Source: Schaalia sp. HMT-172 | GTDB lineage: Bacteria; Actinomycetota; Actinomycetes; Actinomycetales; Actinomycetaceae | Direction: 5' to 3' | Assembly: GCF_030644365.1 (NCBI RefSeq) | Contig: NZ_CP130058.1 | Span: forward strand, 1,860,001-1,924,000 | DNA length: 64,000 nt | Shown: positions 6,272-15,275 of the stretch, piece after piece | Position numbering within the stretch: the first letter of the stretch is position 1 | How the letters are laid out: each line of letters starts with the position of its first letter | Position numbers and translations under genes: made by a program | The notes under the pieces: model-generated | Seen by the model: the letters and a program-made list of their open reading frames with translations, nothing else | The model's database searches: none | What the model was told of the DNA's origin: nothing

Positions 6272-9247
6272 ATGCGATTCTTTCGTGCCCTGTGCGCTGT
6301 GCTCGGGGCCCTACTCATCGTGCCCACCCTGCCTTCAGCGTCCTTTGCGACCGACGCTCCGACCGTGTCGGAGGCGTTTGTCCTGACCAAGGACGGGCAG
6401 CTCGTGGACACGCTGACCGTCAGGGACCCGTCACGCACTATGACGGAGTCAACGTGCCAGCCCTTTGCGGGTAGCTCGACCGACCACCGCGTCCAGTTCG
6501 TCCTGTTGGACGACGCGGCGGTGTGCCACATGCAGCTCATGTACACCCGTGCTGAGGACGAGAGCGAGTTCGAGCTCAAGGATTCGGGCGAATTCATCAT
6601 GACGGCGCGAACCGATCAGACCATCGATGGGTACCGCCGGAATTTTGGCGTGACGCTGGTGATGACCTCCCTGTCGCTGAGCGTGGAGGGGGACGTGAAG
6701 TCGTCGACGGCCGGGGCGGCGAACTCGTCCATGACCTACGAGAACCGTTCTTTTACCGTGGTGACGTGGAAAGACTCCGTCCCCGAGGTGATCACCGTTC
6801 GTGGGAATCTGGCGGCCGGCGGCGACCGCTCCGCCGCTGGCGGCACTCGCGCGCTGCGGGATCCGTGGGGCGTCACTCCTCCCCCGGGTCGTCCCGAGGC
6901 CGGGGCCGCGCAGAGTGGTAGCGAGCCGTCGTCCGCAGCCTCCTCGTCGGGTCCATCGATCGGCCTGCTTATCGGCTTGATCGTCGGCCTCATCGTCGTG
7001 GTGCTCGTCGGCGTCTTCGTCGTTTATGCGAAGCGCTCGAAGAAGTCTCCGGCGCCGACGAAGGGTGCGCGGTCCCCCGCACCCGCGTCGCACGTGCGCC
7101 CGCAAGGCCCCCAGCACGGCGAGGAGCGCGCGCCCGCCGCGCACGTCGCTCCCTCCCCGCAAGCACGCCGCGGCAGTGGGGCTCCTGCACCGTCGAGGAC
7201 CTCCGCGCCCCCGAGGACCCCCGCGCCCCCGAGCGCTCAGCCCTCCAACGAGCGCCGTGCCCCCATTGCACCACCCACCCGCCAGCAGGCACCCGCCTCT
7301 CGCCCGCAGGCGCCCACCCGCCAGCAGTCGCCGGCCTCTCGCCCACAGGCGTCGGCCGCCAACGAACGCCGCCACGAAGCCATGCCCTCCTCTCGCCCAC
7401 AGGCGTCGGCCGCCAACGAACGCCGCCACGAAGCCATGCCCGCCTCTCGCCCGCAGGCGTCGGCCGCGCCTTCGCGCAGGACTAGGCCCGAGGCGCCCGC
7501 ACCACAGGTTCCGAGTGCCCCCGCCGCGCCGAGCCGACAAACGCCTCCTTCCGACTCCCCGCGCGCTGCGACGCCCGCGGCGGGCGCGAGTCACACACAG
7601 CCGACTCCTCGAGAGACCGGATTCGTGTGGAACCGTCAGTCGGGTGCCGCGTCGTCCCAGCAGGCGGCGTCGGGGGCGGCTGCGCGCTCCGGCGAGACCC
7701 CCAAGCGGAAGCGGTCGCGCGGCGGGCATCGTCCTGCGGTCTTCCCCGAGACTCGCCCGTCGGATGCCGTCTCCGCGCCGACGCAGGCGGTGCCCGGCAA
7801 CGGCGCTATCGCGGCCCAGATGGGTGCTGTCGCGGCGTCCTCGCAGGCGCCCGTTCCGCCGCCCGGCCGCCGCGCCGACCGCGTGCGCCCGTCTGTCACG
7901 GATCAGCCTGCGCCGGTTCCTGCGCCCGAGAGCACCGCGCCGGCATCCCGGCGCGCCACGTCGGCCGTGCCAGCAGCACCCGTTGCCCCCAGGCCGACTG
8001 CCGTTCCCGCGCCCGAGACGATTCCTGCGCCCGCGCCACAGCCCGCGAGCATCCCCGAGCCGGAGCCGGTCGCCATGCCCGAACCGATGCCTGTCGTCGC
8101 GCCCGAGCCGGTCGCCATGCCCGAACCGGTCGCCATGCCCGAGCCGGAACCGGTCGTCGCGCCCGAACCCAAGCCGGAGCCCGAGCCGGTCGTCGCGCCC
8201 GAACCCGAGCCGGTCGTCGCGCCCGAGCCGGTCGTCATGCCCGAGCCGGAACCGGTCGTCGCGCCCGAACCCGAGCCGGTCACCATGCCCGCGCCCGAGC
8301 CGGTCGCCATGCCCGAACCGGAACCGGTCATCATGCCCGAACCGGAGCCCGCCCCGGCCTCGTTCGTCATGCCCGAGCCGGAACCCGCCCCGGCCTCGTT
8401 CGTCATGCCCGAGCCGGAACCCGAGCCCGAGCCGGTCGTCGCGCCCGAACCCAAGCCGGAGCCCGAGCCGGTCGTCGCGCCCGAACCCGAGCCGGAGCCC
8501 GCCCCGGCCTCGTTCGTCATGCATGAGCCGGAACCCGAGCCAGAGCCGGTCGCCATGCCCGAACCCGAGCCCGAGCCGGAACCCGAGCCCGAGCCGGTCG
8601 TCGAGCCCGAGCCGGAGCCGGTCGCCATGCCCGAGCCCGAGCCGCTCGTGATGCCGGAGCCGGAGCCCGCCCCGGCCTCGTTCGTCATGCACGAGGAGGA
8701 CGCCGACCTGGCAACCACACAGATGCCCCAGGTCCGCAGGATCGCGGGCTTCGATTGGGATATGCCCGCCGCGCCTCAGGCGGCTGCCGAGTCCTCGTTC
8801 GAGACTCCCGCTCCCGAGGCCCCCGCGTTCGAGGCGCCCACACCCGATTCTCCGACGCGCAACAACGGTTTCGTCGCAGGCCCCGCCGAGGGCTTCCCCT
8901 CCGCTCCTGTTCAGCCCAGCGCACCCGTTGAGCCCGCGACTCCCGCGCCCCTCTTGACGTCGCAGCCCCAGGCTCCCCAGTCGCCGCAGATTCCGGCCGC
9001 GTTCCAAAGCGACTGGAACACCGATTTCTCGTGGAACGACGAGGCGCGCGAGGAACAGGAAGCCGAGACGAAGCGCCGTGGTCGCTGGCCCTGGAACAAG
9101 CGCCGCAAGAAGCAGCGCGACGAGGACAACAAGCCGACCCTGCCCGAGATCGACGAGCGCGACGCCGCTACTCGCATGCCGATCATCGCGGTCGACGCTC
9201 AGGACGACGACTGGAACGACTGGCAGAACTGGAACTCGCAGAACTGA
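6272..9247 (+). CDS. Large single-pass membrane protein with Pro/Glu repeat cytoplasmic tail
   Basis: A 991-residue protein. AGGAGG precedes the ATG. A signal peptide ends near residue 27 (SASFA). An extracellular domain of ~200 residues carries two cysteines (residues ~62 and ~84) and resembles the ectodomain of the 881-1948 protein and, faintly, LppM. One membrane helix spans residues ~228-251 and is followed by basic residues, placing the remaining ~740 residues in the cytoplasm. That tail has a Pro/Ala/Arg-rich part with a perfect duplicated segment ([16 protein letters not shown]), then ~210 residues of PEPEPV-type repeats, then a C-terminal Trp-rich acidic end ([11 protein letters not shown]). 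No enzymatic motif is visible. Function unknown. Confidence 0.72.
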   Translation: MRFFRALCAVLGALLIVPTLPSASFATDAPTVSEAFVLTKDGQLVDTLTVRDPSRTMTESTCQPFAGSSTDHRVQFVLLDDAAVCHMQLMYTRAEDESEFELKDSGEFIMTARTDQTIDGYRRNFGVTLVMTSLSLSVEGDVKSSTAGAANSSMTYENRSFTVVTWKDSVPEVITVRGNLAAGGDRSAAGGTRALRDPWGVTPPPGRPEAGAAQSGSEPSSAASSSGPSIGLLIGLIVGLIVVVLVGVFVVYAKRSKKSPAPTKGARSPAPASHVRPQGPQHGEERAPAAHVAPSPQARRGSGAPAPSRTSAPPRTPAPPSAQPSNERRAPIAPPTRQQAPASRPQAPTRQQSPASRPQASAANERRHEAMPSSRPQASAANERRHEAMPASRPQASAAPSRRTRPEAPAPQVPSAPAAPSRQTPPSDSPRAATPAAGASHTQPTPRETGFVWNRQSGAASSQQAASGAAARSGETPKRKRSRGGHRPAVFPETRPSDAVSAPTQAVPGNGAIAAQMGAVAASSQAPVPPPGRRADRVRPSVTDQPAPVPAPESTAPASRRATSAVPAAPVAPRPTAVPAPETIPAPAPQPASIPEPEPVAMPEPMPVVAPEPVAMPEPVAMPEPEPVVAPEPKPEPEPVVAPEPEPVVAPEPVVMPEPEPVVAPEPEPVTMPAPEPVAMPEPEPVIMPEPEPAPASFVMPEPEPAPASFVMPEPEPEPEPVVAPEPKPEPEPVVAPEPEPEPAPASFVMHEPEPEPEPVAMPEPEPEPEPEPEPVVEPEPEPVAMPEPEPLVMPEPEPAPASFVMHEEDADLATTQMPQVRRIAGFDWDMPAAPQAAAESSFETPAPEAPAFEAPTPDSPTRNNGFVAGPAEGFPSAPVQPSAPVEPATPAPLLTSQPQAPQSPQIPAAFQSDWNTDFSWNDEAREEQEAETKRRGRWPWNKRRKKQRDEDNKPTLPEIDERDAATRMPIIAVDAQDDDWNDWQNWNSQN
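8050..8690 (+). repeat. Degenerate coding repeat (PEPEPV / [12 protein letters not shown])
   Basis: About 640 bp of imperfect 12- to 36-bp repeats based on cccgagccggagccg encode alternating Pro-Glu runs with Val-Ala or Val-Met spacers. Three to four longer units end in PAPASFVM. The array is in frame throughout and would be prone to slippage. Confidence 0.85.
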
Positions 9248-9286
9248 CGCCGTCTCCGAGGTGCCGCCGTCTCCGAGGGGTGCTCG

Positions 9287-10384
9287 TTACCGCGAGCGCC
9301 CCTCGGTTTGCGTGAGCTCGACGTAGGCGGCGATGTCGGCGCTGATCTTGTCAGCCAGGTCGGTGCTCACGACGCCCGTGGAGCCCTCCCCCGCCTCGTC
9401 GATGTAGCCGTAGCGCTCCGCGAGGAAACGCTCCCGATACAGGTGGTCGGCGGTGTCCCCGATGGTGCGCATGAGGGAGGCGTTGACGAACGCGCCGACG
9501 ACGATGCCAACGAATGGCACGATCTGCGCGATCTTCAGGCTAGCCAGACGCGCGCCGAGGGAGGCGACCAGGGAGTTTATGGCGGCAGAGAACACGTTGG
9601 TTCCGACGCTATCCACCGGTCCGCGCTTGGCGACGTCGCGCATCACCTTGTTGAAGGCAATCATTGTCGTCTGCTTCTCCACGACTGCGCCCTCCCCGGC
9701 GCTCTCCGGGTCGATCGCCTGCGAGAGCACCATCGTGGCGAAAAGGTTCTCGGCGGGATCGACCGTGTCGTAGCCGTAGTAGGCCGCCGTGTGGGATACG
9801 AGCCGCGTCGCGGCACCGAGGAAGGTCGCGATGTCGAGGGCGACAACCGAGGCCGTGAGGGCGATCCCGGGGGCCGAGGCGACACCCAGGCCGAGGACCG
9901 CCGCGATCGAAGCGCCGGAGGCGACGACGCCACTGAACGCCCCCTCGGCGGCTGCGGCGCTCGAATACGCAATCTTCAGGTGGGGTCTCACCGGGCGAAT
10001 CTGGTCAAGGTCCAGGCCGAGACGACGAATGTCCTCCAGGCACTCGACGTCGTAGCCTGCCTTGCGGTACGCCCTGAGGATGAGGCGTCGACGCACCGAG
10101 GCCTCGGACACCGAAGTCGCTTTCTCCATGAGGCCAAGCCCCACCGCGGACACCGCCCGGGCGACGGCAGCGCCCCCGGGGACCTTGCGGGCGACAGACA
10201 CAATCGTGCCGAGGGGCGCCATCAGGTAGGAACGCAGGCGCTGGGAGATGACGCGAGGGCGCCTGGGGCTGATCTGGGCCTCTTTCCAACGCTGAATTTC
10301 CTCCCACTGGGCGGCGTCGCCGACGCTCATGCGCGCGCGGGCCTGCCCGGTGACAGGCTCGTGATCCCTGGAGGTTTCTTTCAC
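9287..10384 (-). CDS. EcsC family protein
   Basis: A 365-residue protein with the EcsC-type alternating helical/glycine-rich core: GAFSGVVASGASIAAVLGLG, a hydrophobic run at ALTASVVALDIATFL, and YYGYDTVDPAENLF. EcsC-like proteins are membrane-associated and of poorly defined role. The chosen start is a GTG preceded by AGGGTGG. A second, more distant EcsC-like gene lies at 14071-15096. The gene faces away from the TPR-YbjN gene across a ~110-bp divergent promoter region. Confidence 0.75.
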   Translation of the reverse strand: MKETSRDHEPVTGQARARMSVGDAAQWEEIQRWKEAQISPRRPRVISQRLRSYLMAPLGTIVSVARKVPGGAAVARAVSAVGLGLMEKATSVSEASVRRRLILRAYRKAGYDVECLEDIRRLGLDLDQIRPVRPHLKIAYSSAAAAEGAFSGVVASGASIAAVLGLGVASAPGIALTASVVALDIATFLGAATRLVSHTAAYYGYDTVDPAENLFATMVLSQAIDPESAGEGAVVEKQTTMIAFNKVMRDVAKRGPVDSVGTNVFSAAINSLVASLGARLASLKIAQIVPFVGIVVGAFVNASLMRTIGDTADHLYRERFLAERYGYIDEAGEGSTGVVSTDLADKISADIAAYVELTQTEGRSR

Positions 10385-10492
10385 GCTGCCACCCTACACA
10401 ACGCGGCGGCGTCACGGGGCATGGGGGCACCCACCGCCCTGTTATGCTGAGGTCTTGGTCATCACTCGTGGCCTCACGACGAAGGAATTACC

Positions 10493-11311
10493 GTGGATTC
10501 GCGCGCACAGCTCATTGATCAGGTCAACGCCCTGCACGACGAGGGCGAGCATCAAAAGATCATCGCACTGATCGAACAGCTGCCTCCATCATCGATGGGC
10601 TACGAGCTCACGTGTCTGCTGGCGCGCGCCTACATTAACTACGCGCAGCCGTACATGAATTCCTTCTCCGAGCACATCAATCGCGCCGTGGAGCTGCTGC
10701 ACAGCGTCGAAACGGAGGGCCTGTCCGACCCGCTGTGGTACTACCGCATCGGTAGCGCCCTGTATTGGCTGGACCGGGAAGAGAGCGCCCTGACATACCT
10801 CGAACAGTGCGTCGCCATGGACCCGTCCAACTCCTACGCGCCCGAGCTGATCGAGCAATGCAAGCGTGCCCTTGATCGCCGCAGGATCGTCCGGCCCGTC
10901 GACTTCGCGCGCCTCGTCAGCTACTTCGAGGAGAAGGACTACAGCCACGAAGTGGAAGACCAGCACGTCTACACGAACTTCACGCACGGCTTTTTCATTT
11001 TCTCCATCGCCAACGACGGCACAGACCTGTGCATGTGGGGTGCCGTGCGTGAGGAAGTGTCGATGGAGCTGCGTTCTCGCCTGCTCCAGGCGTGCAACGA
11101 CTGGAATAGCTCGACGACGTGGCCGAAGGTCTACGTCGCTACGCTGGATGACGGCCGTCAGCGCCTGTGCGCGGAGCAGTTCGCAATTATCCGCCTGGGC
11201 ATGACGGACGCGCAGCTCTTCGACAACATCGACCGCTTCATTTCGGCAGCCGAGGCGTTCTTCAAGGACCAGATCGAACGCGTCCCCGCCCTGGGCGGCA
11301 CCGCCGAGTAG
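10493..11311 (+). CDS. TPR-repeat protein with C-terminal YbjN-like domain
   Basis: A 272-residue cytosolic protein. Residues ~1-130 form helical pairs of the TPR type (YELTCLLARAYINYAQ, PLWYYRIGSALYWL, EESALTYLEQCVAMDP). Residues ~140-265 match the YbjN fold, which resembles type III secretion chaperones (DFARLVSYFEEKDYSHEV, FFIFSIAND). The start is a GTG preceded by GAAGGAA. Its last six codons and the following ~110 bp recur after the GNAT toxin gene at 12301, so the gene's end forms one border of a repeat-flanked cassette. Confidence 0.75.
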   Translation: MDSRAQLIDQVNALHDEGEHQKIIALIEQLPPSSMGYELTCLLARAYINYAQPYMNSFSEHINRAVELLHSVETEGLSDPLWYYRIGSALYWLDREESALTYLEQCVAMDPSNSYAPELIEQCKRALDRRRIVRPVDFARLVSYFEEKDYSHEVEDQHVYTNFTHGFFIFSIANDGTDLCMWGAVREEVSMELRSRLLQACNDWNSSTTWPKVYVATLDDGRQRLCAEQFAIIRLGMTDAQLFDNIDRFISAAEAFFKDQIERVPALGGTAE

Positions 11312-11416
11312 GAGCAGCACCTGAGCGCGGGGCCGATCACGCAGGGCCGACTTACCCGAGTGCGGGCCTTCTCCGCGCGGGCAGCCACGTCCTCGTCGAG
11401 GGGACGAGGCCGTGGC
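11294..11416 (+). repeat. Direct repeat, left copy, flanking GNAT toxin-antitoxin cassette
   Basis: It begins in the last codons of the TPR-YbjN gene (GGTAE-stop) and continues to a GACGAGGCCGTGGC motif. It matches 12286-12423 closely except for a ~15-bp insertion in the right copy. Confidence 0.85.
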
Positions 11417-11486
11417 ACGTGTCGCGCGTCGCCGCGCCACACCCTTCACGATGACATACACTGTACATACAAGAGGGAGGGGCGAT

Positions 11487-11786
11487 ATGCCGACACAAAC
11501 GACCGCAACAAAGTCCTCGCGTATCAATCTGCGACTGACTCCCGCCCAGGAGGAGAAGCTGCGCTACGTCGCAGCCTCCTCGCAGACGTCTCTGAGTGAT
11601 TTCGTCCTCGCTTCGGCCTTGGATCGCGCAGATCGTGCGCTCGCAGACCAAACGGAATTTACCGCGGACGACGGCGCTTTCGACCACCTGCTGGAGGCAC
11701 TGGACACTCCCCTGCCGACGACGCGGATCCGCGCCCTCGCCTCCCGCCCCTCCCCCGTCGGATCGACGCTGACATGGACGCACTAG
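11487..11786 (+). CDS. DUF1778-type ribbon-helix-helix antitoxin
   Basis: A 99-residue protein with the N-terminal ribbon-helix-helix of TacA-like antitoxins (SSRINLRLTPAQEEKLRYVA, SLSDFVLASALDRA). A flexible C-terminus would wrap and neutralise the toxin. The ATG is preceded by GGGAGGGG. The reading frame overlaps the acetyltransferase gene by 13 bp, the usual arrangement for this toxin-antitoxin class. A small palindrome TACA-C-TGTA at 11457-11465 lies in the promoter and is a candidate autoregulatory site. Confidence 0.88.
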   Translation: MPTQTTATKSSRINLRLTPAQEEKLRYVAASSQTSLSDFVLASALDRADRALADQTEFTADDGAFDHLLEALDTPLPTTRIRALASRPSPVGSTLTWTH

Positions 11787-12301
11787 GACAGCCCACGCTG
11801 GAGCCTCCTCGACGGCTGGAGCGCCACGATCGACGCGAAGATTTCACGTGTGGCAACGACGAGCTAGATCAGTGGTTTCACCGCTATTCCTGGCACAACC
11901 AGAAAGCACACAACGCGGTGACATACGTGGCCCAGCAGGGCGGGCGCGTCGCCGGATACTACGCACTTGCTGCAGCGACGATCCGGCGCGACTGGTCGCC
12001 GACAAGCTTCGCCGCACACCGGCCCCAATCCATTCCGTGCATGCTTCTGGCCCGACTCGCCGTCGATCGGAGGGTGCAAGGCCAGGGCGTGGGTACGACG
12101 CTGCTGCTCGACGCGCTCCGCCGGACACTCGCGGCGTCCGACCAATTCGGTATCGCCGCCCTTCTCATCCACTGCAAAGACGAAGAGGCGCGCGCCTTCT
12201 ACATGCGCCACGTCGATGCGCTGGAGTCTGCCGTCAGCCCGTTGCAGCTGATCGTCCCGACACGAACAATTGCCCGTGCCTTCGGCGGCACCGCCGAGTA
12301 G
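11774..12301 (+). CDS. GNAT toxin, TacT-type aminoacyl-tRNA acetyltransferase
   Basis: A 175-residue acetyltransferase paired with the DUF1778 antitoxin. Features typical of the TacT/AtaT class are FTCGNDELDQWFHRYSW near the N-terminus, the acetyl-CoA site LAVDRRVQGQGVGTTLL, and the C-terminal ARAFYMRHVDAL with the conserved Tyr. Known members acetylate charged tRNAs and block translation. The final GGTAE-stop and the next ~120 bp are shared with the end of the preceding TPR-YbjN gene, so the pair looks like an inserted cassette. Confidence 0.88.
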   Translation: MDALGQPTLEPPRRLERHDRREDFTCGNDELDQWFHRYSWHNQKAHNAVTYVAQQGGRVAGYYALAAATIRRDWSPTSFAAHRPQSIPCMLLARLAVDRRVQGQGVGTTLLLDALRRTLAASDQFGIAALLIHCKDEEARAFYMRHVDALESAVSPLQLIVPTRTIARAFGGTAE

Positions 12302-12423
12302 GAGCAGCGTCTGAGCGCGCGGGGGCCACTCGCGCGGGGCCGATCACGCGGGGCCGACCTGCCCGAGTGCGGGGCTTCTCCGCGCGGGCAGCCACCGCCT
12401 CGCCGAGGGGACGAGGCCGGGGC
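12286..12423 (+). repeat. Direct repeat, right copy, flanking GNAT toxin-antitoxin cassette
   Basis: It matches 11294-11416 from the GGTAE-stop codons through CTGAGCGCG, CCGATCACGC, CTCCGCGCGGGCAGCCAC and GACGAGGCCG. It carries an extra GC-rich stretch after CTGAGCGCGC. Confidence 0.85.
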
Positions 12424-12433
12424 CCGCTCCGGG

Positions 12434-13921
12434 TCAGATGCGCGGCACGTAGACGCTCAGTCCGCCGTCGCTGACGAGGCCCGTCAGCGTCCCATCGTCG
12501 GCGACGCGCACGGGCGGGTGGCCGCCGATGAGGCACTCCCATTCCTCGCCCGCGTGGTGGGCGCCCACGGACAGGGTTTTCTCGGCGGCGCGGCGGTCGG
12601 ATAGGATGACGGCGCAGCCCGTGCCGGGCACGTCCGCCCTGCCTTCGCGGGCGAAACCGACGACGTCCGGGTCGTCGAAGGCGTTGCGCTGGGGGCCGAT
12701 CGCGGCGCGGAAGCGCACACTCATGAGGATGGGGAGCTCACGCACGGCGGGCAGGTCGCCGGTCTCGGGGGTCCCCAGGAGGTCCCCCCAGAAGACGCAG
12801 GGCACCCCGGCCTCGTTGAGGAGAATGAGCGCGTAGGCGGCGGCCTTGAACCAGGAGGCGACCGTGGAGGCCAGGGACTGTCCGGGCTGCGTGTCGTGGT
12901 TTTCGACGAAGGTGACGGACAGTTCGGGGATCGACGCCGTCAGCGTGCCCTCCCACAGGCGCGACAGGTCGACGTTTCCGTCGGAGACCGAGGCCTGGTG
13001 GAGGTGGTAGTGCAGGGGCACGTCGAAGAGCATGGCGTTGGGGACCTCCCGCAGGTAGGCCTCGAGTTCGCGCACGTCGCCGCTCCAGTACTCGCCGACA
13101 GCGGGCAGGAGGCGGCCCGTGGAGGTGCGCAGGTCTTCGAGCCAGCGCGCGTAGAAGTCGGAGCCGACGTGCTTGACGGCGTCCAGGCGCAGCGCGTCCA
13201 CGCCGGTCGTCTCGACGTACCAGCGGCCCCAGCGGTCCAGCTCGTCGCTGACGCGCGGGTCGGTGACGTGCACGTCGCAGCCCATGAGGTAGTCGAAGTT
13301 GCCGAACTCGGTGTTGACGGACTCGTTCCAGTGCTTTCCTTCGAAGAGCCATAGGCCCTTGCGCCCCGTCGCCGCGTCCCAGTCGATGCCGTGGAAGCAC
13401 GTCCAGTCCCATGTGAAGTCGGAGTAGGCTCCCGCTCGACCCGGGAAGGTGAATCGGGTCCAGGCCTCGATCATCTCGGGTTCGCCGATGGCCTCATGAC
13501 GGTTATGGGGGTTGATCGGGGTAGCTCGCACGGTCTCGGAGGCGTCCGCGCCCATGCGGTGGTTGAGGACGATGTCGGCGCACACGGCGATGCCCGCCTC
13601 GTGCAGGGCGTCGATGGCGGCCAGGTATTCGTCCTTCGTCCCGTACTTCGTGGGCACGGACCCCTTCTGGTCGAATTCGCCCAGGTCGTACAGGTCGTAG
13701 ACGCCGTAGCCGACGTCCTTGACGCCGCCGTGCCCCTTGTAGGCGGGCGGCAGCCAGATAATGGTGACGCCCAGGTCCGCAATCGATTGGGCGTTCTCGG
13801 CGAGGTAGCGCCAGTGGCTCGCATCCGCGGTCATATCCCAGGCGAAGGCCTGGAGGATCAGGGGTCCAGCCTCTTGCGTCGAGGAGAGCAGGGCTGGTGT
13901 CTTCGTCTCACTCACCCGCAT
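12434..13921 (-). CDS. Cytoplasmic alpha-amylase, GH13
   Basis: A 495-residue glycoside hydrolase acting on alpha-1,4-glucans. GH13 regions are clear: DIVLNHRMG (region I), GVDALRLDAVKH with nucleophile Asp247 (region II), AVGEYW with acid/base Glu277 (region III) and FVENHDTQ with Asp343 (region IV). The domain layout (PLILQAFAWDM start, WLPPAYKG, YDLYDLGEF) matches the GH13_5 AmyS/cytoplasmic group. There is no signal peptide, so it probably acts on intracellular glycogen or imported maltodextrin. It stands alone; the dispersed GAGGCCGGGG motif follows its 3' end. Confidence 0.92.
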   Translation of the reverse strand: MRVSETKTPALLSSTQEAGPLILQAFAWDMTADASHWRYLAENAQSIADLGVTIIWLPPAYKGHGGVKDVGYGVYDLYDLGEFDQKGSVPTKYGTKDEYLAAIDALHEAGIAVCADIVLNHRMGADASETVRATPINPHNRHEAIGEPEMIEAWTRFTFPGRAGAYSDFTWDWTCFHGIDWDAATGRKGLWLFEGKHWNESVNTEFGNFDYLMGCDVHVTDPRVSDELDRWGRWYVETTGVDALRLDAVKHVGSDFYARWLEDLRTSTGRLLPAVGEYWSGDVRELEAYLREVPNAMLFDVPLHYHLHQASVSDGNVDLSRLWEGTLTASIPELSVTFVENHDTQPGQSLASTVASWFKAAAYALILLNEAGVPCVFWGDLLGTPETGDLPAVRELPILMSVRFRAAIGPQRNAFDDPDVVGFAREGRADVPGTGCAVILSDRRAAEKTLSVGAHHAGEEWECLIGGHPPVRVADDGTLTGLVSDGGLSVYVPRI

Positions 13922-13991
13922 ATGGTGGCAGGTTTGCCCTCGGGTGCGCGGGCGGGAAGGTGAAACAGTGGCGCGTTAAACACGCCCGGGA

Positions 13992-14059
13992 CGAGGCCGT
14001 GGCCGCCCTGCGCGGAGGGCGCGGAGGGCGCGGACGGACGGGTGCCGGCCACGGCCTCG
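13992..14059. terminator. GC-rich hairpin between amylase and EcsC-like gene
   Basis: CGAGGCCGTGGCC at 13992-14004 pairs perfectly with GGCCACGGCCTCG at 14047-14059 across a 42-nt GC-rich loop. It lies just downstream of the minus-strand EcsC-like gene. There is no clear U-tract, so it could be a terminator-like or repeat-derived hairpin. Confidence 0.5.
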
Positions 14060-14070
14060 CGTGTGGGGGC

Positions 14071-15096
14071 CTATTTGTGCTTTCGGAAGCGCTGTTTCAC
14101 GCCGCTCGAGATGCCGGAGGCGGCGCTCGAGATGCCGGAGGCGGCGCTCGAGGCCCCGGTGACGACGCCTGAGGCGGCGCTCTTCGCGCCGACCATGACA
14201 ATCCGCGCTTTGCCTTTCATGGTTTCTTGGATTCCGTCGGCGCTGACCTGGTTGCCGCGCGCCGGGGTCGTGTCGTTGACGTGGCGAGCCCAGGCATCGG
14301 CGTCGATGCCGCGGGGCGGGAGCTCACGCAGGTGCGCCTTGAGGCGGGAGGACTGGGCTTGAAGTGCCATGAAGGTCAGGCCGCTCGACACGAAGCCGCC
14401 GATGATGGGGACGACTTTCGAGACGCTCTTGGTGAAGGTGCTCTTCGTGATGTTGATGCCGATGACGCGCAGGGAGTATTTGACGACCGGGTACCAGGTG
14501 ATGCCCATGAGGGCTTTCTTGGTGACGTGGTTCTGGTAGGCGGTGGTGGCCACCAGGCGCGCAAAAGCCGTCAGCGACTGGGCGGCGCCGCCGAGGCCGA
14601 GCATGACGCCGAAGAAGACGGCGAGGACGCCGATCGTGTCGTCGTCGGTCTGGTCCGCGTCGGCGACGAGGTCGTGCCACCCGTACAGGTAGGCGAGTTT
14701 TTGCATGATCCGCAGCGCGTGCGCGTAGTACTGCGTCAGATCTGCGGGGATCGCGGCGACCATCGCGAAGCCGCCGGGGATGCCCGCCGCGAAGGAGATG
14801 GCGGCCGACTTGTTGGTTTCGTAGGAGATTGCCTCTTCCGCAAGGCCGTCGAGCACCGCCAGGGGGACGCCCGCCGCCGCGGGGTTGGTGTCGAGGGAGC
14901 GCGCGATGATGTCGTGGCCTGCGTGAACCTTGGCGAGTTCTTGGCGCAAGAACTCGTCGCGGCGGATGCGCACGCCCGGGAGGCGAACGATCTTGGTGAG
15001 GAAGTCTAGTCCGCGGTGCTCGGCCTCGGCCTCTTGCGCGGGGGTGAGGCCGCGCAGTTCGTCGCCCCCACCGAGGTCTTCCTTTTTGTTACGCAT
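14071..15096 (-). CDS. EcsC-like membrane-associated protein
   Basis: A 341-residue protein. The core has AISFAAGIPGGFAMVAAIPADLTQYY, a membrane-like stretch at IGVLAVFFGVMLGLGGAAQ, and a second hydrophobic part at VVPIIGGFVSSGLTF, resembling EcsC-type proteins. The C-terminus carries two tandem AASGISS repeats before a basic end. The ATG at 15096 has GGAGGAA upstream and is preferred over the longer reading from 15123. Role unknown. It is transcribed away from the EamA transporter gene. Confidence 0.6.
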   Translation of the reverse strand: MRNKKEDLGGGDELRGLTPAQEAEAEHRGLDFLTKIVRLPGVRIRRDEFLRQELAKVHAGHDIIARSLDTNPAAAGVPLAVLDGLAEEAISYETNKSAAISFAAGIPGGFAMVAAIPADLTQYYAHALRIMQKLAYLYGWHDLVADADQTDDDTIGVLAVFFGVMLGLGGAAQSLTAFARLVATTAYQNHVTKKALMGITWYPVVKYSLRVIGINITKSTFTKSVSKVVPIIGGFVSSGLTFMALQAQSSRLKAHLRELPPRGIDADAWARHVNDTTPARGNQVSADGIQETMKGKARIVMVGAKSAASGVVTGASSAASGISSAASGISSGVKQRFRKHK

Positions 15097-15275
15097 CGTG
15101 TTCCTCCACGTCTGTGCGCGCACCGGCAGCGCGCATGCTTACGGGCTCACTCTATCGCGCGTGGGGCTTCAGTCGGGTTGTGGCACGAGGCCGGGGCGTC
15201 CTCGGGCGGCACGGGTGCGGCGGGTGCGCGTGGCCGCACCCCGGCCTCGGGCGTGTCAGGACGTACAGTAGGGGC

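Noticed and set aside
6449-9007. 852-codon open frame opposite the large membrane protein
   Set aside because: It is a shadow of the Pro/Glu repeat region: long open frames on the opposite strand are expected in this GC-rich repeat, and its Gly/Arg/Leu composition matches no known family.
12434-13921. Secreted amylase
   Set aside because: No signal peptide or carbohydrate-binding module is present, and the sequence follows the cytoplasmic GH13_5 pattern.
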